From positions 1 to 64,000 of the forward strand of contig NZ_JAKSYH010000031.1 of assembly GCF_022829295.1 (NCBI RefSeq): a stretch of 64,000 bases of DNA, in the 5' to 3' direction. The position numbers and the translations under genes were made by a program. This DNA comes from Methylobacterium sp. J-088 (GTDB lineage Bacteria > Pseudomonadota > Alphaproteobacteria > Rhizobiales > Beijerinckiaceae). A model generated the notes under the pieces. That model made no database searches, was not told where the DNA came from, and was given only the letters and a program-made list of their open reading frames with translations. Below are positions 44,480 through 52,707 of this stretch, in pieces. The stretch's first letter is position 1; each line of letters opens with the position of its first letter.

Positions 44480-45092
44480 CGGCCGGTCCTCAGCTGTCCA
44501 TCTGGCGCGCCCGGCAGGCGCCGAACCAGAGGGTCTCGGCCGCCTGCCGGGCGTTCCAGGGTGCGGTCGCCGACCCGCGGGTACGGGCAGGTCCTGTCGT
44601 CGGGCGCGGTCGCACCTACCGCCGGCCGAATGGCCGCGGTCTGGCATTTGATAGAATGCCAGGAAAACCGACCACTCCAGGTGTTGTTTCAACTGAGAAA
44701 CCGGCAATTTCTATAATTAATCTATGTTAATACAGTGTTGTTGGGTGAAAAAACGCCTTTATTTTTTCGTCTGCATGAAGTGATCTTGGATGGACCTGCC
44801 GACCCTCCGCAGCACTGCCATGATCACTCTTCCATCAATCCGCAGGAGACGGGTTCCTACGGCCCTCCCCCGCCGAAGGGCGAGCGGGTTCGACATTGGG
44901 TCCGGAAAGGCCGCAGCCAGGGGCGAGCGCGGATCGTGTTCTCAGCAGGCGCCTGCGGATCCACACCCACAGAGACCGAAAGACCACGCTCACGCTGTCG
45001 TGTCCCCGCCATGGGGCGGCATTAACGATCCGCTCACCATGAAAATCTAGCGCATCCGACAGAAACGGCGCATCCGCGCCGGTCGGGCGCTG
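44480..45092. other. Intergenic region between methyltransferase and ygjV-like genes
   Basis: This 613-base divergent gap has an AT-rich core (about 44690-44770) likely to hold promoters for one or both sides. Open frames of 80-100 codons exist but lack ribosome sites and protein-like composition. No known RNA motif was recognised. Confidence 0.45.
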
Positions 45093-45671
45093 ATGATGAA
45101 CGCCGTCGATTCCTTGTCTATCTGGGCGGTCTCGGCCGCGGCCCATCTCGATCTGTTCGGATCGCTGGGCCTGTGCCTGGGCTTTACGGCCGGCATCATG
45201 CCGCGGCGGGACCGGATCCTGCTGGCCTCTGCCGCCTGCGCGGCCGCCTTCGGCGTCCACTATCTGACGCTCGGGGCGCTCACCGGCACCGCCATGTGCG
45301 CCATCTCGGTGCTACAGAGCCTCGTCGCGCTGACCTGCCTCGGCCGTCCGGGCCGGAGCGTCTGGGTGCCGCCCCTGTTCGCGGCAACCACCCTCGCAGC
45401 GGCCTGCCTGACGGCTGCCACCTGGAACGGCTGGCCCTCGGCCTGCGCGGCCCTCGGCACGCTGCTCGCCACGGGGGCTCGCCTCCATGCGGCACCGCAG
45501 CCCATGCGCCTGTTCTTCCTCGGTGCCTCCCTGTGCTGGGCCGGGCACAACCTCCTGGTCGGCTCGGTCTTCGGCCTGACCTGCGACCTGCTGACGATTT
45601 CCGGCCTGACGATCGCCCTGCTGCGTGCCCTTCCGGCTCGCCCGGCCACGCCGGTCGGCCTGCGGGCGTAA
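45093..45671 (+). CDS. YgjV family inner membrane protein
   Basis: The 192-residue protein has about six membrane helices and the family opening LDLFGSLGLCLGFTAGIMPRRDRILLASA in outline. The function of YgjV proteins is unknown. The ATG at 45093 is immediately followed by another in-frame ATG. A dispersed repeat begins 52 bases after the stop codon. Confidence 0.78.
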   Translation: MMNAVDSLSIWAVSAAAHLDLFGSLGLCLGFTAGIMPRRDRILLASAACAAAFGVHYLTLGALTGTAMCAISVLQSLVALTCLGRPGRSVWVPPLFAATTLAAACLTAATWNGWPSACAALGTLLATGARLHAAPQPMRLFFLGASLCWAGHNLLVGSVFGLTCDLLTISGLTIALLRALPARPATPVGLRA

Positions 45672-45723
45672 CTCGATCGCTCTCAGCCGACGTGGACACC
45701 TGTTCGGCACAAGAGAGCGGGTG

Positions 45724-45780
45724 ACAACAACGGCTTAGAGCCATGCGCGTTTGCAACGTGATCGGGCACGGCTCTCAGGA
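45724..45780. repeat. Intergenic repeat, copy A
   Basis: This copy shares ACAACAA-GGCTTAGAGCC, GCGTTT, GCAACG and GATCGGGCAC blocks in the same order with the copy at 47511-47568, with small indels between them. It lies after the ygjV-like gene and looks like a dispersed extragenic element. Similar GCTTAGAGCC also appears at 213-222. Confidence 0.6.
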
Positions 45781-45887
45781 TACGCTGCCCCTGCGGCGAT
45801 CCACCCCGGAAACTCCGCAGGCCTTCAGCGTTCCGGTAAAGCCAATCCTGGCGCGCGAGGCCGCCGGCCTTCGAACGGAGATCCCGT

Positions 45888-46628
45888 TTGTCAAAGGCCA
45901 CCTACCCCCCGCTCGACGTACTCAAGCCGGTGGCCGAGGGCGTCTGGATCGTCGACAGCGGACCGCTGCGCGCCCTCGGCATCCCGCTGCCCGTCCGGAT
46001 GACGATCATCCGACTTCGCGATGGCGCGCTCTGGCTGCACTCGCCGACGCGCTACGACCCACGCCTGCACCGGGACATCGCGTCGCTGGGGCCGATCCGC
46101 CATCTGGTCGCGCCGAACATCGCGCATTGGACCTACCTGAAAGCGTGGCAGGACCATTGCCCGGATGCGCTGACCTGGGCGGCCCCGAACCTGCGCCAGC
46201 GCGGGCAGGTCCGGCGCTCCGGCCTTCGGGTCGACCGGGTGCTGGAGGATGCGGCGCCGTCCGAATGGGCCTCGGACCTGCGCCAGACCATTGTCCCCGG
46301 CGGCCTCCGGTTTCGGGAAGTCGGCTTCTTCCACGGGCCGAGCCGGACCCTGATCCTAACCGACCTCGTCCTCAACCTCGAACCGGCCAAGATGCCGGCG
46401 CTGCTGCGGCCGTTCCTGCGGCTGGCCCGCATGACCACGCCCCACGGCCAGCCGCCACCCTATCTGCGCCTCGTCGTCAAACTGCGTCGACAGGCGGCCG
46501 CACGGGCGGCTGCGGAACTCGTCGCGCTGAAGCCGGAACGGGTCATCTTCGCACATGGATTGTGGTTCGCGGGGGATGCGACCGCGCGCCTGTGCCACGC
46601 CCTGCGCTGGCTCGGACGGTTCACCTGA
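45888..46628 (+). CDS. DUF4336 (metallo-beta-lactamase-like) protein
   Basis: The 246-residue protein matches DUF4336: LDVLKPVAEGVWIVDSGPLRALGIPLPVRMTIIRL in outline, LWLHSPTRYDPRLHRDIASLGPIRHLVAPNIAHW, and later FHGPSRTLILTDLVLNLE. The fold relates to metallo-beta-lactamases, but the usual HxHxDH motif is not seen, so catalysis is uncertain. The TTG start at 45888 follows CGGAG by seven bases; no better ATG exists in frame. Confidence 0.8.
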   Translation: MSKATYPPLDVLKPVAEGVWIVDSGPLRALGIPLPVRMTIIRLRDGALWLHSPTRYDPRLHRDIASLGPIRHLVAPNIAHWTYLKAWQDHCPDALTWAAPNLRQRGQVRRSGLRVDRVLEDAAPSEWASDLRQTIVPGGLRFREVGFFHGPSRTLILTDLVLNLEPAKMPALLRPFLRLARMTTPHGQPPPYLRLVVKLRRQAAARAAAELVALKPERVIFAHGLWFAGDATARLCHALRWLGRFT

Positions 46629-46652
46629 GAGCGCGCCGGACCGCGACCCGCT

Positions 46653-46898
46653 TCAGGAGTCGGTAGCGAGCTGCCGCAGGATCCAGGCCTGCGCGGCGGC
46701 GAGATCCGCGAAGGTCGGCGGACAGATCGGGTCGACCGGACCGAACCCGGCTTCCAAGAACCACTTGCCCGCATCGGCCCCGTGCTGCTGCGAGAGACGG
46801 ACCAGCACCGCCACGAGGAAACCATCCGCGAAAACGAGCTGGCTTTCGGCATCGTCGCTCTTCGTCGCGACCTGCGCGGGTTGCAGGTTCAGGATCAT
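46653..46898 (-). CDS. Hypothetical protein, 81 aa
   Basis: This small soluble protein has balanced composition (LVFADGFLVAVLVRLSQQHGADAGKWFLEAGF, then FADLAAAQAWILRQLATDS). No domain is recognised. It converges on the DUF4336 gene. The upstream ribosome site is weak, so the exact start is uncertain. Confidence 0.5.
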   Translation of the reverse strand: MILNLQPAQVATKSDDAESQLVFADGFLVAVLVRLSQQHGADAGKWFLEAGFGPVDPICPPTFADLAAAQAWILRQLATDS

Positions 46899-47112
46899 GG
46901 GGCGCCCGGCTTTCCATCGCGCGTCCGGCGAGCGGATGTGCAGCGACGGGACGTGCTCCGCAGCGTTCCGCGCCTACCTGTCCAATCAGCCCCCCACACC
47001 GAAGTTCCTGACCGGCACCGCCCCGGAACACCGCTGACACCGCCTGGTTTGCCGGGCATGGCCGGCTGCCGACCCCGGACCAATGGACCGGACGCGCGGA
47101 GCAGGGTGTCTC

Positions 47113-47502
47113 ATGAACGATCGGACAATGGCCCGCGGGCTAGCTTGGTTCGGGATCGGTCTCGGTCTCGCCGAGACCTTCGCACCGCGGCGCGTCGCCG
47201 CGGCGACGGGGCTGCAGGGGCACGAAGGCCTCGTCCAACTCTACGGGCTGCGCGAGATCGCCTCGGGCGCGGCCATCCTGGCATCCGCCCAGCCGGAGCG
47301 GCATCTGGGCGTGCGCATGGCGGGCGACCTTCTCGACGCTGGCCTGCTGGCGGCCCGGGCCACCCCCGCCAATCCGCAGCGCGGCCGCACCCTGGCGGCG
47401 GCCCTGGCGGTGGCGCCGGTGGTCCTGTTGGACGCCGTCTACTGGTTGAAGCCCCGCAACCGGCCGGATCAGGCCCCGCCGAGCCCGGCCCAACTCTACT
47501 AA
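47113..47502 (+). CDS. Putative membrane protein, 129 aa
   Basis: The protein has about three to four weakly hydrophobic helices (ARGLAWFGIGLGLAETFAP, IASGAAILASAQ, AAALAVAPVVLLDAVYWL) and a Pro-rich tail. Similar proteins are often found fused to or beside cyclase/SRPBCC proteins in alphaproteobacteria, but I do not assign a family. The ATG at 47113 follows CAGGG. Repeat copy B begins 9 bases after the stop codon. Confidence 0.62.
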   Translation: MNDRTMARGLAWFGIGLGLAETFAPRRVAAATGLQGHEGLVQLYGLREIASGAAILASAQPERHLGVRMAGDLLDAGLLAARATPANPQRGRTLAAALAVAPVVLLDAVYWLKPRNRPDQAPPSPAQLY

Positions 47503-47510
47503 AACGCGTC

Positions 47511-47568
47511 ACAACAAAGGCTTAGAGCCGCGTTTGATCGCAACGCGATCGGGCACAGATCTCGGAAG
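47511..47568. repeat. Intergenic repeat, copy B
   Basis: This is the partner of copy A at 45724-45780, in the same orientation 1.8 kb away. It contains a GATCGC-AAC-GCGATC hairpin core. It lies between the convergent 47113 and 47599 genes and may act as a bidirectional terminator. Confidence 0.6.
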
Positions 47569-47598
47569 GCGACTGGAACCCGGGCCGATACCGCGGCA

Positions 47599-47898
47599 TC
47601 AGCCGCCGGTCGGCCCCATCACAACGGTGCCGTCCGCCCGGTTGATAGCGCTCACCCGAGGCCCGCGGATCTCGGGGCTGCGTTGTTCCAGGGCGTCGAG
47701 AACCGTGTTGGCTGCCGTGATGATCGCGCCGGGCGAGCCGCCCGGGATCTCCGGCTGGATGGCCTCGACCAACCGGGCGAGCACCGTCTGCTCGATCTGC
47801 GGATGGTCCGCGCCCTGCGCCTGCCGCCAATACGCTGCGTAGACTTTCTCGGCGATCGTTCGCGCGGTCTGATCGACCTCCGGCGTGTCCTGATTCAT
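47599..47898 (-). CDS. Hypothetical protein, 99 aa
   Basis: This acidic-to-neutral soluble protein has a helical N-terminal part (QTARTIAEKVYAAYWRQAQG, QTVLARLVEAIQPEIPG) and a C-terminal beta-rich tail ending VVMGPTGG. The ATG at 47898 follows AAAGGG. No family is recognised. It may be co-transcribed with the 47957 gene just upstream. Confidence 0.58.
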   Translation of the reverse strand: MNQDTPEVDQTARTIAEKVYAAYWRQAQGADHPQIEQTVLARLVEAIQPEIPGGSPGAIITAANTVLDALEQRSPEIRGPRVSAINRADGTVVMGPTGG

Positions 47899-47956
47899 CG
47901 CGCACCCTTTCGTCCCGCTTATCCGGGAAACAAGGGTGGCTCTTGGCGCCACGCCT

Positions 47957-48223
47957 TCAAGGGCCGTCGCCCTCCTCCGGGCTCGGATCGCCGCTCTCGA
48001 GGGACTTGGCGAGTTCGGTCAGCACCTCCTCGACCATGGGGGGCCAGGTTGCGTGCTCCGCATCCATCAGGCGCGCGGCGCTGACCAGAGCGGTGATCTG
48101 CGCATCGTAGACCGGCCGCCCAACGAGCTGCGCGTAGCGCACCCGGGCGGCGAGCGCCGTCGCCAGACGCTGGACCTCCGCGAGTTTCCCGTTCGGCGCG
48201 CGGATGCCCTCGCCGTTGCCCAT
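47957..48223 (-). CDS. Hypothetical protein, 88 aa
   Basis: This soluble, mostly helical protein (GKLAEVQRLATALAARVRYAQLVGRPVYDAQ, MVEEVLTELAKSLES) has a strong GAAGGGGG ribosome site before the ATG at 48223. No family is recognised. It is divergent from the 48378 exported-protein gene. Confidence 0.6.
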   Translation of the reverse strand: MGNGEGIRAPNGKLAEVQRLATALAARVRYAQLVGRPVYDAQITALVSAARLMDAEHATWPPMVEEVLTELAKSLESGDPSPEEGDGP

Positions 48224-48313
48224 CCCTGCGCCCCCTTCACGTCCGCGCGCGATCCCTTCCGGTTGTCATAGGCCATGACCGTCGCGCCGTCAGCGGGTCG
48301 GGCGACGTCCGCG

Positions 48314-48338
48314 GGAACTTCCGCCGTCCGCGAGCGTC
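48314..48338 (+). promoter_or_regulatory. Near-match EcfG promoter
   Basis: GGAAC at 48314-48318 is followed after 16 bases by CGTC (48335-48338), one base off the CGTT -10 box. It lies 40 bases upstream of the exported-protein ATG. Weaker than the site at 2420, but spacing and position are right. Confidence 0.4.
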
Positions 48339-48377
48339 GATTTCGCAAATCGTCGCTTGTCGTTTCAGGAGCTTCCC

Positions 48378-48638
48378 ATGCGTACGCCGCTGATCCTCGC
48401 ACTGACTGCCTCCCTCGCCTTCGCCGTCCCCGCCTTCGCGGATCCGGTGAGCGAAACCGGCACGGGCGGCGGCCCGACCACCGCCGCGAAAGCCCCGCAC
48501 ACCGCCGCGACGGGCCAGACCGTGCCGAACCCGGGCGCCCTCAACCCGAAGGAGACCGGAAGCATCGATCAGCGCAATGCCAACGAGCAGCGCAACGACG
48601 CCATCACCAGCGGCATCTGCATCGGCTGCGCACGCTGA
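48378..48638 (+). CDS. Exported hypothetical protein, 86 aa
   Basis: A Sec signal peptide (RTPLILALTASLAFAVPAFA) leads to a disordered Gly/Thr/Ala-rich domain, followed by NPGALNPKETGSIDQRNANEQRN and two C-terminal cysteines (CIGCAR). The ATG at 48378 follows AGGAG. Similar small exported proteins are frequent in Methylobacterium; function unknown. Confidence 0.68.
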   Translation: MRTPLILALTASLAFAVPAFADPVSETGTGGGPTTAAKAPHTAATGQTVPNPGALNPKETGSIDQRNANEQRNDAITSGICIGCAR

Positions 48639-48642
48639 AGGG

Positions 48643-48684
48643 GAAACGGCCCGAAGCGGAGCGCGATCCGCTTCGGGCCGTTTC
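48643..48684 (+). terminator. 18-base-pair perfect hairpin
   Basis: The arms 48643-48660 (GAAACGGCCCGAAGCGGA) and 48667-48684 are exactly complementary around a GCGCGA loop, four bases after the stop codon of the exported-protein gene. No U-run follows. It likely protects or ends that transcript. Confidence 0.6.
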
Positions 48685-48773
48685 AAGGCAGCCATCGCGC
48701 AAAGTGACTTGAACGGCCGCACAGCATCGGCCACATCATCGCTCCCCGACCCACCACGAACAGGAGTTGACGC

Positions 48774-48962
48774 GTGGCAAACGAGGCTGTCGATCAGACG
48801 ACAGAGAAGACCTATTACGGCCTGACTCTGTCCCAGCTCGCAGAGCGGATCAGGAAACTGGCGACCGAGCGCGGCCTGACCGGCGAGGTCTTCGACCGTG
48901 TGACCGCCAAGGCCGTCGCGATGATCCCGACCATCCGGCTGAACGACAACGCTCAGCGGTAG
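48774..48962 (+). CDS. Hypothetical protein, 62 aa
   Basis: This small soluble protein (YYGLTLSQLAERIRKLATERGLTGEVFDRVTAK in outline) is helical, with a GTG start after AGGAG. No family is recognised. It converges on the 48975 gene 12 bases away. Confidence 0.55.
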   Translation: MANEAVDQTTEKTYYGLTLSQLAERIRKLATERGLTGEVFDRVTAKAVAMIPTIRLNDNAQR

Positions 48963-48974
48963 AGCGGCGCCGGC

Positions 48975-49220
48975 TTAACGCTCGGCGCGCAGGCTCTTGA
49001 TGATGCGGCTTGCGATCTTGCGGACGGCCGCATCGTCTCGCGATTCGCTATCGCCGGTATCCCAGAGGTGTTCGAGGCTGCCGTCGAGTTCGTCCAGCAG
49101 TTCCGGATCGCGCTGGGCGAGGAAGCGGATCGTCCCGAACAGCAGGTGCTCGGTTGCCATTTCGCGGCGACGCGCCTCGACGATCGGGTCGTGGGGCGAG
49201 GTGGGGGTTTGCTCTGTCAT
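48975..49220 (-). CDS. Hypothetical protein, 81 aa
   Basis: This acidic helical protein (EHLLFGTIRFLAQRDPELLDELDGSLEHLWD, AVRKIASRIIKSL) has no recognised family. The start at 49220 lacks a clear ribosome site; an ATG at 49160 is possible. A CGAAC-N16-CGTT near-match to the EcfG consensus reads toward the gene at about 49229-49253, but it lies too close to the 49220 ATG to fit it well. Confidence 0.52.
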   Translation of the reverse strand: MTEQTPTSPHDPIVEARRREMATEHLLFGTIRFLAQRDPELLDELDGSLEHLWDTGDSESRDDAAVRKIASRIIKSLRAER

Positions 49221-49388
49221 GCGGGCCCAACGAGCGGCCCGCGCGCTGGTTCGGCGCGTCCGGCGCGGTGCGGTGCCGCGGAGACCCGGCCGGAACGGCG
49301 CTGATGCATGTCGACCGTCATGCCCAACTGAGCAGAGGTCCCCACATCAAGCACGTTTGGTCGGCATCCTGATGCGATGCCCCGACGC

Positions 49389-49820
49389 TCAGCGCCGCAA
49401 GCCACCGATCCAGGCCGTCAGCGGTTCCACGAAAGCCGCCCAGGTCCGTGACCAGACTGTCCCACTCCGGCCGTCCTCGGGGCGGCGGCTGGCCATGAGC
49501 GCGGACACCAGGGCGTCCTCCCGCGGCTTGCACTCGTCCAGGGCGTTGCGCTCGTCCCCGGCGCGGCTTTGTCCTGAAGGCTGATGCGCGGACGCTTCGC
49601 GTAGGCAACGGTGCCAAGCCAGTTCCAGGGCGCGCGGATCAACTGCCTCAGCCGACGGGCCGGCACGCACCGGGACGGTGGCCAGGGTCAGGATCGCACA
49701 AAAGCCGAGGAGTGCCCCCGGGCGCGTCAGCTCCGGAAGCCTTTTCGGACCTGGGTCGCAACGCGCTTCCCACCGCCGGATCAAGTCCCACGGATAGCGC
49801 TCAGGCAACGGCATGCGCAT
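49389..49820 (-). CDS. Hypothetical protein with internal membrane/signal segment
   Basis: The 143-residue protein has a basic N-terminal stretch, a hydrophobic segment (GALLGFCAILTLATVPVRA) that could be an uncleaved or internal signal, and a soluble C-terminal part with two cysteines (HRCLREAS, DECKPRED). The start is uncertain among in-frame ATGs 49844, 49820 and 49814. No family is recognised. Confidence 0.45.
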   Translation of the reverse strand: MRMPLPERYPWDLIRRWEARCDPGPKRLPELTRPGALLGFCAILTLATVPVRAGPSAEAVDPRALELAWHRCLREASAHQPSGQSRAGDERNALDECKPREDALVSALMASRRPEDGRSGTVWSRTWAAFVEPLTAWIGGLRR

Positions 49821-49895
49821 GCCCGTCCTATGCCCCAAGGCCAAGCCTCTGAATAGAACGGATCGGCAACAGTGCGGCGTGTTCGGCGCCGCCGC

Positions 49896-50654
49896 TCAAC
49901 TGCCCCGGCCGGTACGGGTGACCCGGCAGGTGTGGTCCATCAACGCTTCGGCGCTCGCCTCCGGCATCCTGTAAGCAAGGACGATCATGCCCGCGCCGGG
50001 ATCGTCCGGATCGGCCGCGACCGCGGCGAAGCTCGCATCGTGGAGCTTCCCCTGCCAGCCCGGCACGTGGGCCAGCGCCGCGAACGGGTTGAAGTGCTCC
50101 ACCGCGTCGGCCGGTACCCGCAGGGCGAGGTATTGATCCTCATCCAGCAGGACGGGGAACGGTGCCCAGCTCTCGCCGATGGCAGAGCCATGTGCCTTCA
50201 GGGCCGCCATGACGCCGCGATGCATGCAATCGAGGTGGATGTGGAGTTGGTCCTGGCTGCGTCCATCGACGGAGTTCACCCCCAAACCCACCGCGGCAGC
50301 CGGCAAGCGCCCCTGGAGGGCGTCCGACACGAAGTGCCGCGCGCGGAGCGCAGCCTGCCAGTATGCGACGCCGCGCGGCCCTTGGAGCACGGGGGCCTCG
50401 ATCCCCGATACGTTGTCGGTGGGCATCACGACGACGTGGGTCGGCTCGCCCGGGGCGCGCAGCACCGCAGAACCCGGCCGCTCGCCGTCGCCGAGATCGA
50501 CGGACAGGCACGGGAAACTCCGGCCCGCGGCCTTCTTGGCCAGGACACAGCCCTGCAGCGCGACCCACAGCACGTCCCGCGCCGGATTGGCCGCGTCGGC
50601 GACCGGGATCAGTGTGAATGCGAGCAGCGTCCCGATGGCCAGCATACGGCGCAT
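49896..50654 (-). CDS. cdh: CDP-diacylglycerol diphosphatase
   Basis: Cdh hydrolyses CDP-diacylglycerol to phosphatidate and CMP in membrane lipid turnover. The 252-residue protein has a signal peptide (MLAIGTLLAFTLIPVADA) and the HIT-like catalytic segment SQDQLHIHLDCMH with the His-x-His motif. Upstream are HVVVMPTDNVSGIE and SVDGRSQDQ, which match the family. A short gap separates it from the divergent VanZ gene. Confidence 0.82.
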   Translation of the reverse strand: MRRMLAIGTLLAFTLIPVADAANPARDVLWVALQGCVLAKKAAGRSFPCLSVDLGDGERPGSAVLRAPGEPTHVVVMPTDNVSGIEAPVLQGPRGVAYWQAALRARHFVSDALQGRLPAAAVGLGVNSVDGRSQDQLHIHLDCMHRGVMAALKAHGSAIGESWAPFPVLLDEDQYLALRVPADAVEHFNPFAALAHVPGWQGKLHDASFAAVAADPDDPGAGMIVLAYRMPEASAEALMDHTCRVTRTGRGS

Positions 50655-50750
50655 GATCAGACCGTCCGATCCTCGTCGGCCGTTCAGCAACAGGCAACGG
50701 CCGGAAAACAGTGTATCCTCAAGCCGTCAGCACGAGGTTACGGACCGCCA

Positions 50751-51131
50751 ATGCTTGAATCAGACACGCGGCACCTGCGTCTGGTGCGGATCGCGGCCTG
50801 GATCCTGGTGGCCTTCATCGTGGTCGTGACCCTCGTGCCGATCGGCCTCCGGCCGGTGGTGACCCATAATCCGAGCATCGAGCGGATCGCCGCCTACGCG
50901 CTTGCCGGCCTGCTGATGATGGTGGGCTACCCGCAGCATCGGCTTCAGATCCTGATCGGCAGCGTCCTCATGGCCGGCGGCCTCGAGGCCGCGCAGACCC
51001 TGACCAGCACGCGCCACGGCCGGTTCGCCGATTTTCTGATCAAGGCGGGTGCCGCGCTGGCCGGCGCGGTGACGGGTCTTGTGGTCGCGGCCGTTGCGGC
51101 CCGACGCCCGACACGCCTTTCGGACCGATAG
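50751..51131 (+). CDS. VanZ-like family membrane protein
   Basis: The 126-residue protein has four membrane helices (IAAWILVAFIVVVTLVPIGL, ERIAAYALAGLLMMVGYP, LQILIGSVLMAGGLEAAQTL, AGAALAGAVTGLVVAAVAA) and the VanZ pattern EAAQTLTSTRHGRFADFLIKAGAALAG. The ATG at 50751 is preceded by a GAGGT site. VanZ-like proteins have no settled function outside glycopeptide resistance. It may be coupled to envelope stress genes. Confidence 0.75.
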   Translation: MLESDTRHLRLVRIAAWILVAFIVVVTLVPIGLRPVVTHNPSIERIAAYALAGLLMMVGYPQHRLQILIGSVLMAGGLEAAQTLTSTRHGRFADFLIKAGAALAGAVTGLVVAAVAARRPTRLSDR

Positions 51132-51278
51132 CGCCGCGGGCCTCGACGGCGGAGGCACAACCTCACGAGGAAGGCGGCGCGAATTTCGGCGCACCGCGGC
51201 GGTTCCGACTGGCAACCGCCGCGCAACCCACGCATTGTTTCACGGGGGCGTGACGAGGTTCATGCACGCGAGGATGTC

Positions 51279-51581
51279 ATGTTCGACGCGGCCAAGCTCA
51301 CGGGACGGTTCTGGTTTCGCAAGACGTGGACGGGCAAGCTGGTCCTGCTCGTCGAGGAGGAGAAGCCACGCTGGTTCAGCCGCGGCCGACTCACCAAGCT
51401 GCGCTGGCGGGACGCGCGGCTGCTCGATCTGGCTGAGGCGCCGATGCGCGCGCTGATGACCCTCGAACGGACGTATCGGGCAGATTACGGATCGAGCGCC
51501 GCGCGGATGCTTCAGGCAGTCGTCCCGTCCGGGACGCGGGGCGCGATCGCCACGCCGCACGGGACGGCAGCCAACGCCTGA
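51279..51581 (+). CDS. Hypothetical protein, 100 aa
   Basis: This basic soluble protein (FWFRKTWTGKLVLLVEEEKPRWFSRGRLTKLRWRDARLLDLAEAP in outline) has a GCGAGGAT ribosome site before the ATG. No family is recognised. The run of aromatic and basic residues near the N-terminus suggests nucleic-acid or membrane-surface contact. This is weak inference. Confidence 0.55.
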   Translation: MFDAAKLTGRFWFRKTWTGKLVLLVEEEKPRWFSRGRLTKLRWRDARLLDLAEAPMRALMTLERTYRADYGSSAARMLQAVVPSGTRGAIATPHGTAANA

Positions 51582-52083
51582 CGGCGGCGGCGGAGCGGTG
51601 AGCCGCGGCGTTCGAGCCGCGACAGCCATGCTGTCTCTGGCGGGCTTGAATATTCGCACATTTCAGGCGGAAGCACGGGTTCCCCCGCGCCCCGCTTATG
51701 GGAGAGCGCTTCTCGGACGCTCGGTGGGCGGTTGGGCTGCCCGACATTGCATGAATTCGGTCCCCTGCACAGAAGTGGGACTCATGCCCCTTCAACCTCA
51801 CACGTCACCCGCAAGGGCATCCCAGCGTAAGCCCGCAGGCCGAGCGCAAAGGGGAGGCGCGAAGATGTCTTCGACCCGAATGCATCGACACAGGGCCCGC
51901 AAAGGGGCCTACGCAGGATTGTAACTGAACGTCTCCGGCAACGAGCGCCGCGATTGATCCATGTTGTTATTTGCCGCGCAACCGGTAGATAACAACCGTG
52001 ATTGGTTATATTCGATCAGACGAGCCCTTGACGGATGGCAGAGAAAGCCACGTTCATGGCGCATTCCCGCGAGAGAGGCGTCG
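51582..52083. other. Intergenic region upstream of mucR-like gene
   Basis: This 502-base region contains an 8-base inverted repeat GTTGTTAT/ATAACAAC (51963-51970 and 51989-51996), 87-120 bases before the MucR ATG, in locally AT-rich DNA. No gene is visible. Confidence 0.5.
51963..51996. promoter_or_regulatory. Inverted repeat upstream of mucR-like gene
   Basis: GTTGTTAT and ATAACAAC are perfect arms 18 bases apart in AT-rich DNA. MucR proteins bind AT-rich targets and commonly repress themselves, so this is a candidate autoregulatory site. Confidence 0.4.
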
Positions 52084-52599
52084 ATGGAAGATAACATTTC
52101 AGCCCCGCACCAAGACACGATCGATTTCGTCGAGCTGACCGCCGATATCGTCTCGGCTTATGTAGCCAACAACTCCGTTCCTATGCCCGACCTGCCGACG
52201 CTTCTGTCCGGCGTCCATGCTGCGCTGTCGAGCCTTGGCCAAGGTTCGACACCTGCGGAGCCGGACTTCAAGAAGGCGACACCCGCGCAGATCAAGAAGT
52301 CGATTACGCCGGACGCGCTGGTCAGCTTCATCGACGGCAAGCCGTACAAGACGCTCAAGCGCCACCTGACCGGGAACGGCATGACGATCGAGCAGTACCG
52401 GCAGCGCTATGGCCTGCCGCCCGATTACCCGACGACGGCGTCGACCTACTCGGCAATGCGCGCCGAGTTCGCCCGCAATGCCGGCCTCGGTCACAAGCGT
52501 CGGGGCCCGGCAGCGAAGAACGCGGCCTCGGCCGAGACCGTCGCGGCGGCACCGGAGCCCGCCAAGCCGACCCGGGGTCGCAAGAAGGCCGACGCGTAG
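52084..52599 (+). CDS. MucR/Ros-type transcriptional regulator lacking zinc ligands
   Basis: The 171-residue protein has the MucR architecture: an N-terminal helical oligomerisation region (FVELTADIVSAYVANNSVPMPDLPTLLSGVH in outline), a Ros-fold DNA-binding part (SFIDGKPYKTLKRHLTGNGMTIEQYRQRYGLPPDYP, about 81-116) and a basic tail ending RGRKKADA. The two Cys zinc ligands of Ros are replaced by Ala78 and Ser81, the second His by Gly99, and only His94 remains. Such zinc-less Ros folds are known from Mesorhizobium Ml proteins. Targets are unknown. Confidence 0.85.
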   Translation: MEDNISAPHQDTIDFVELTADIVSAYVANNSVPMPDLPTLLSGVHAALSSLGQGSTPAEPDFKKATPAQIKKSITPDALVSFIDGKPYKTLKRHLTGNGMTIEQYRQRYGLPPDYPTTASTYSAMRAEFARNAGLGHKRRGPAAKNAASAETVAAAPEPAKPTRGRKKADA

Positions 52600-52656
52600 G
52601 CCTGACCTCGACGGTCCGGCGGTCCCGAGCGACGCGCTCCTGCGCTCGCCCGGGCC

Positions 52657-52681
52657 GGAACGACGCGTGCGGCCGACCATT
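52657..52681 (+). promoter_or_regulatory. Near-match EcfG promoter (GGAAC-N16-CATT)
   Basis: GGAAC at 52657-52661 and CATT at 52678-52681 are 16 bases apart, one base off CGTT. It lies 27 bases before the TTG start of the exported-protein gene at 52708. Confidence 0.35.
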
Positions 52682-52707
52682 GCCCCTCGAGCAGCCCGGA
52701 GCAGACC

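Noticed and set aside
44735..45050. Overlapping 80-100 codon frames in the 44.5-45.1 kb gap
   Set aside because: No ribosome site and Pro/Arg-rich random composition.
46988..47012. GGAAC-N16-GGTT as a stress promoter for the 47113 gene
   Set aside because: The -10 box is off at its first base and the leader would be long. Too weak to list as a feature.
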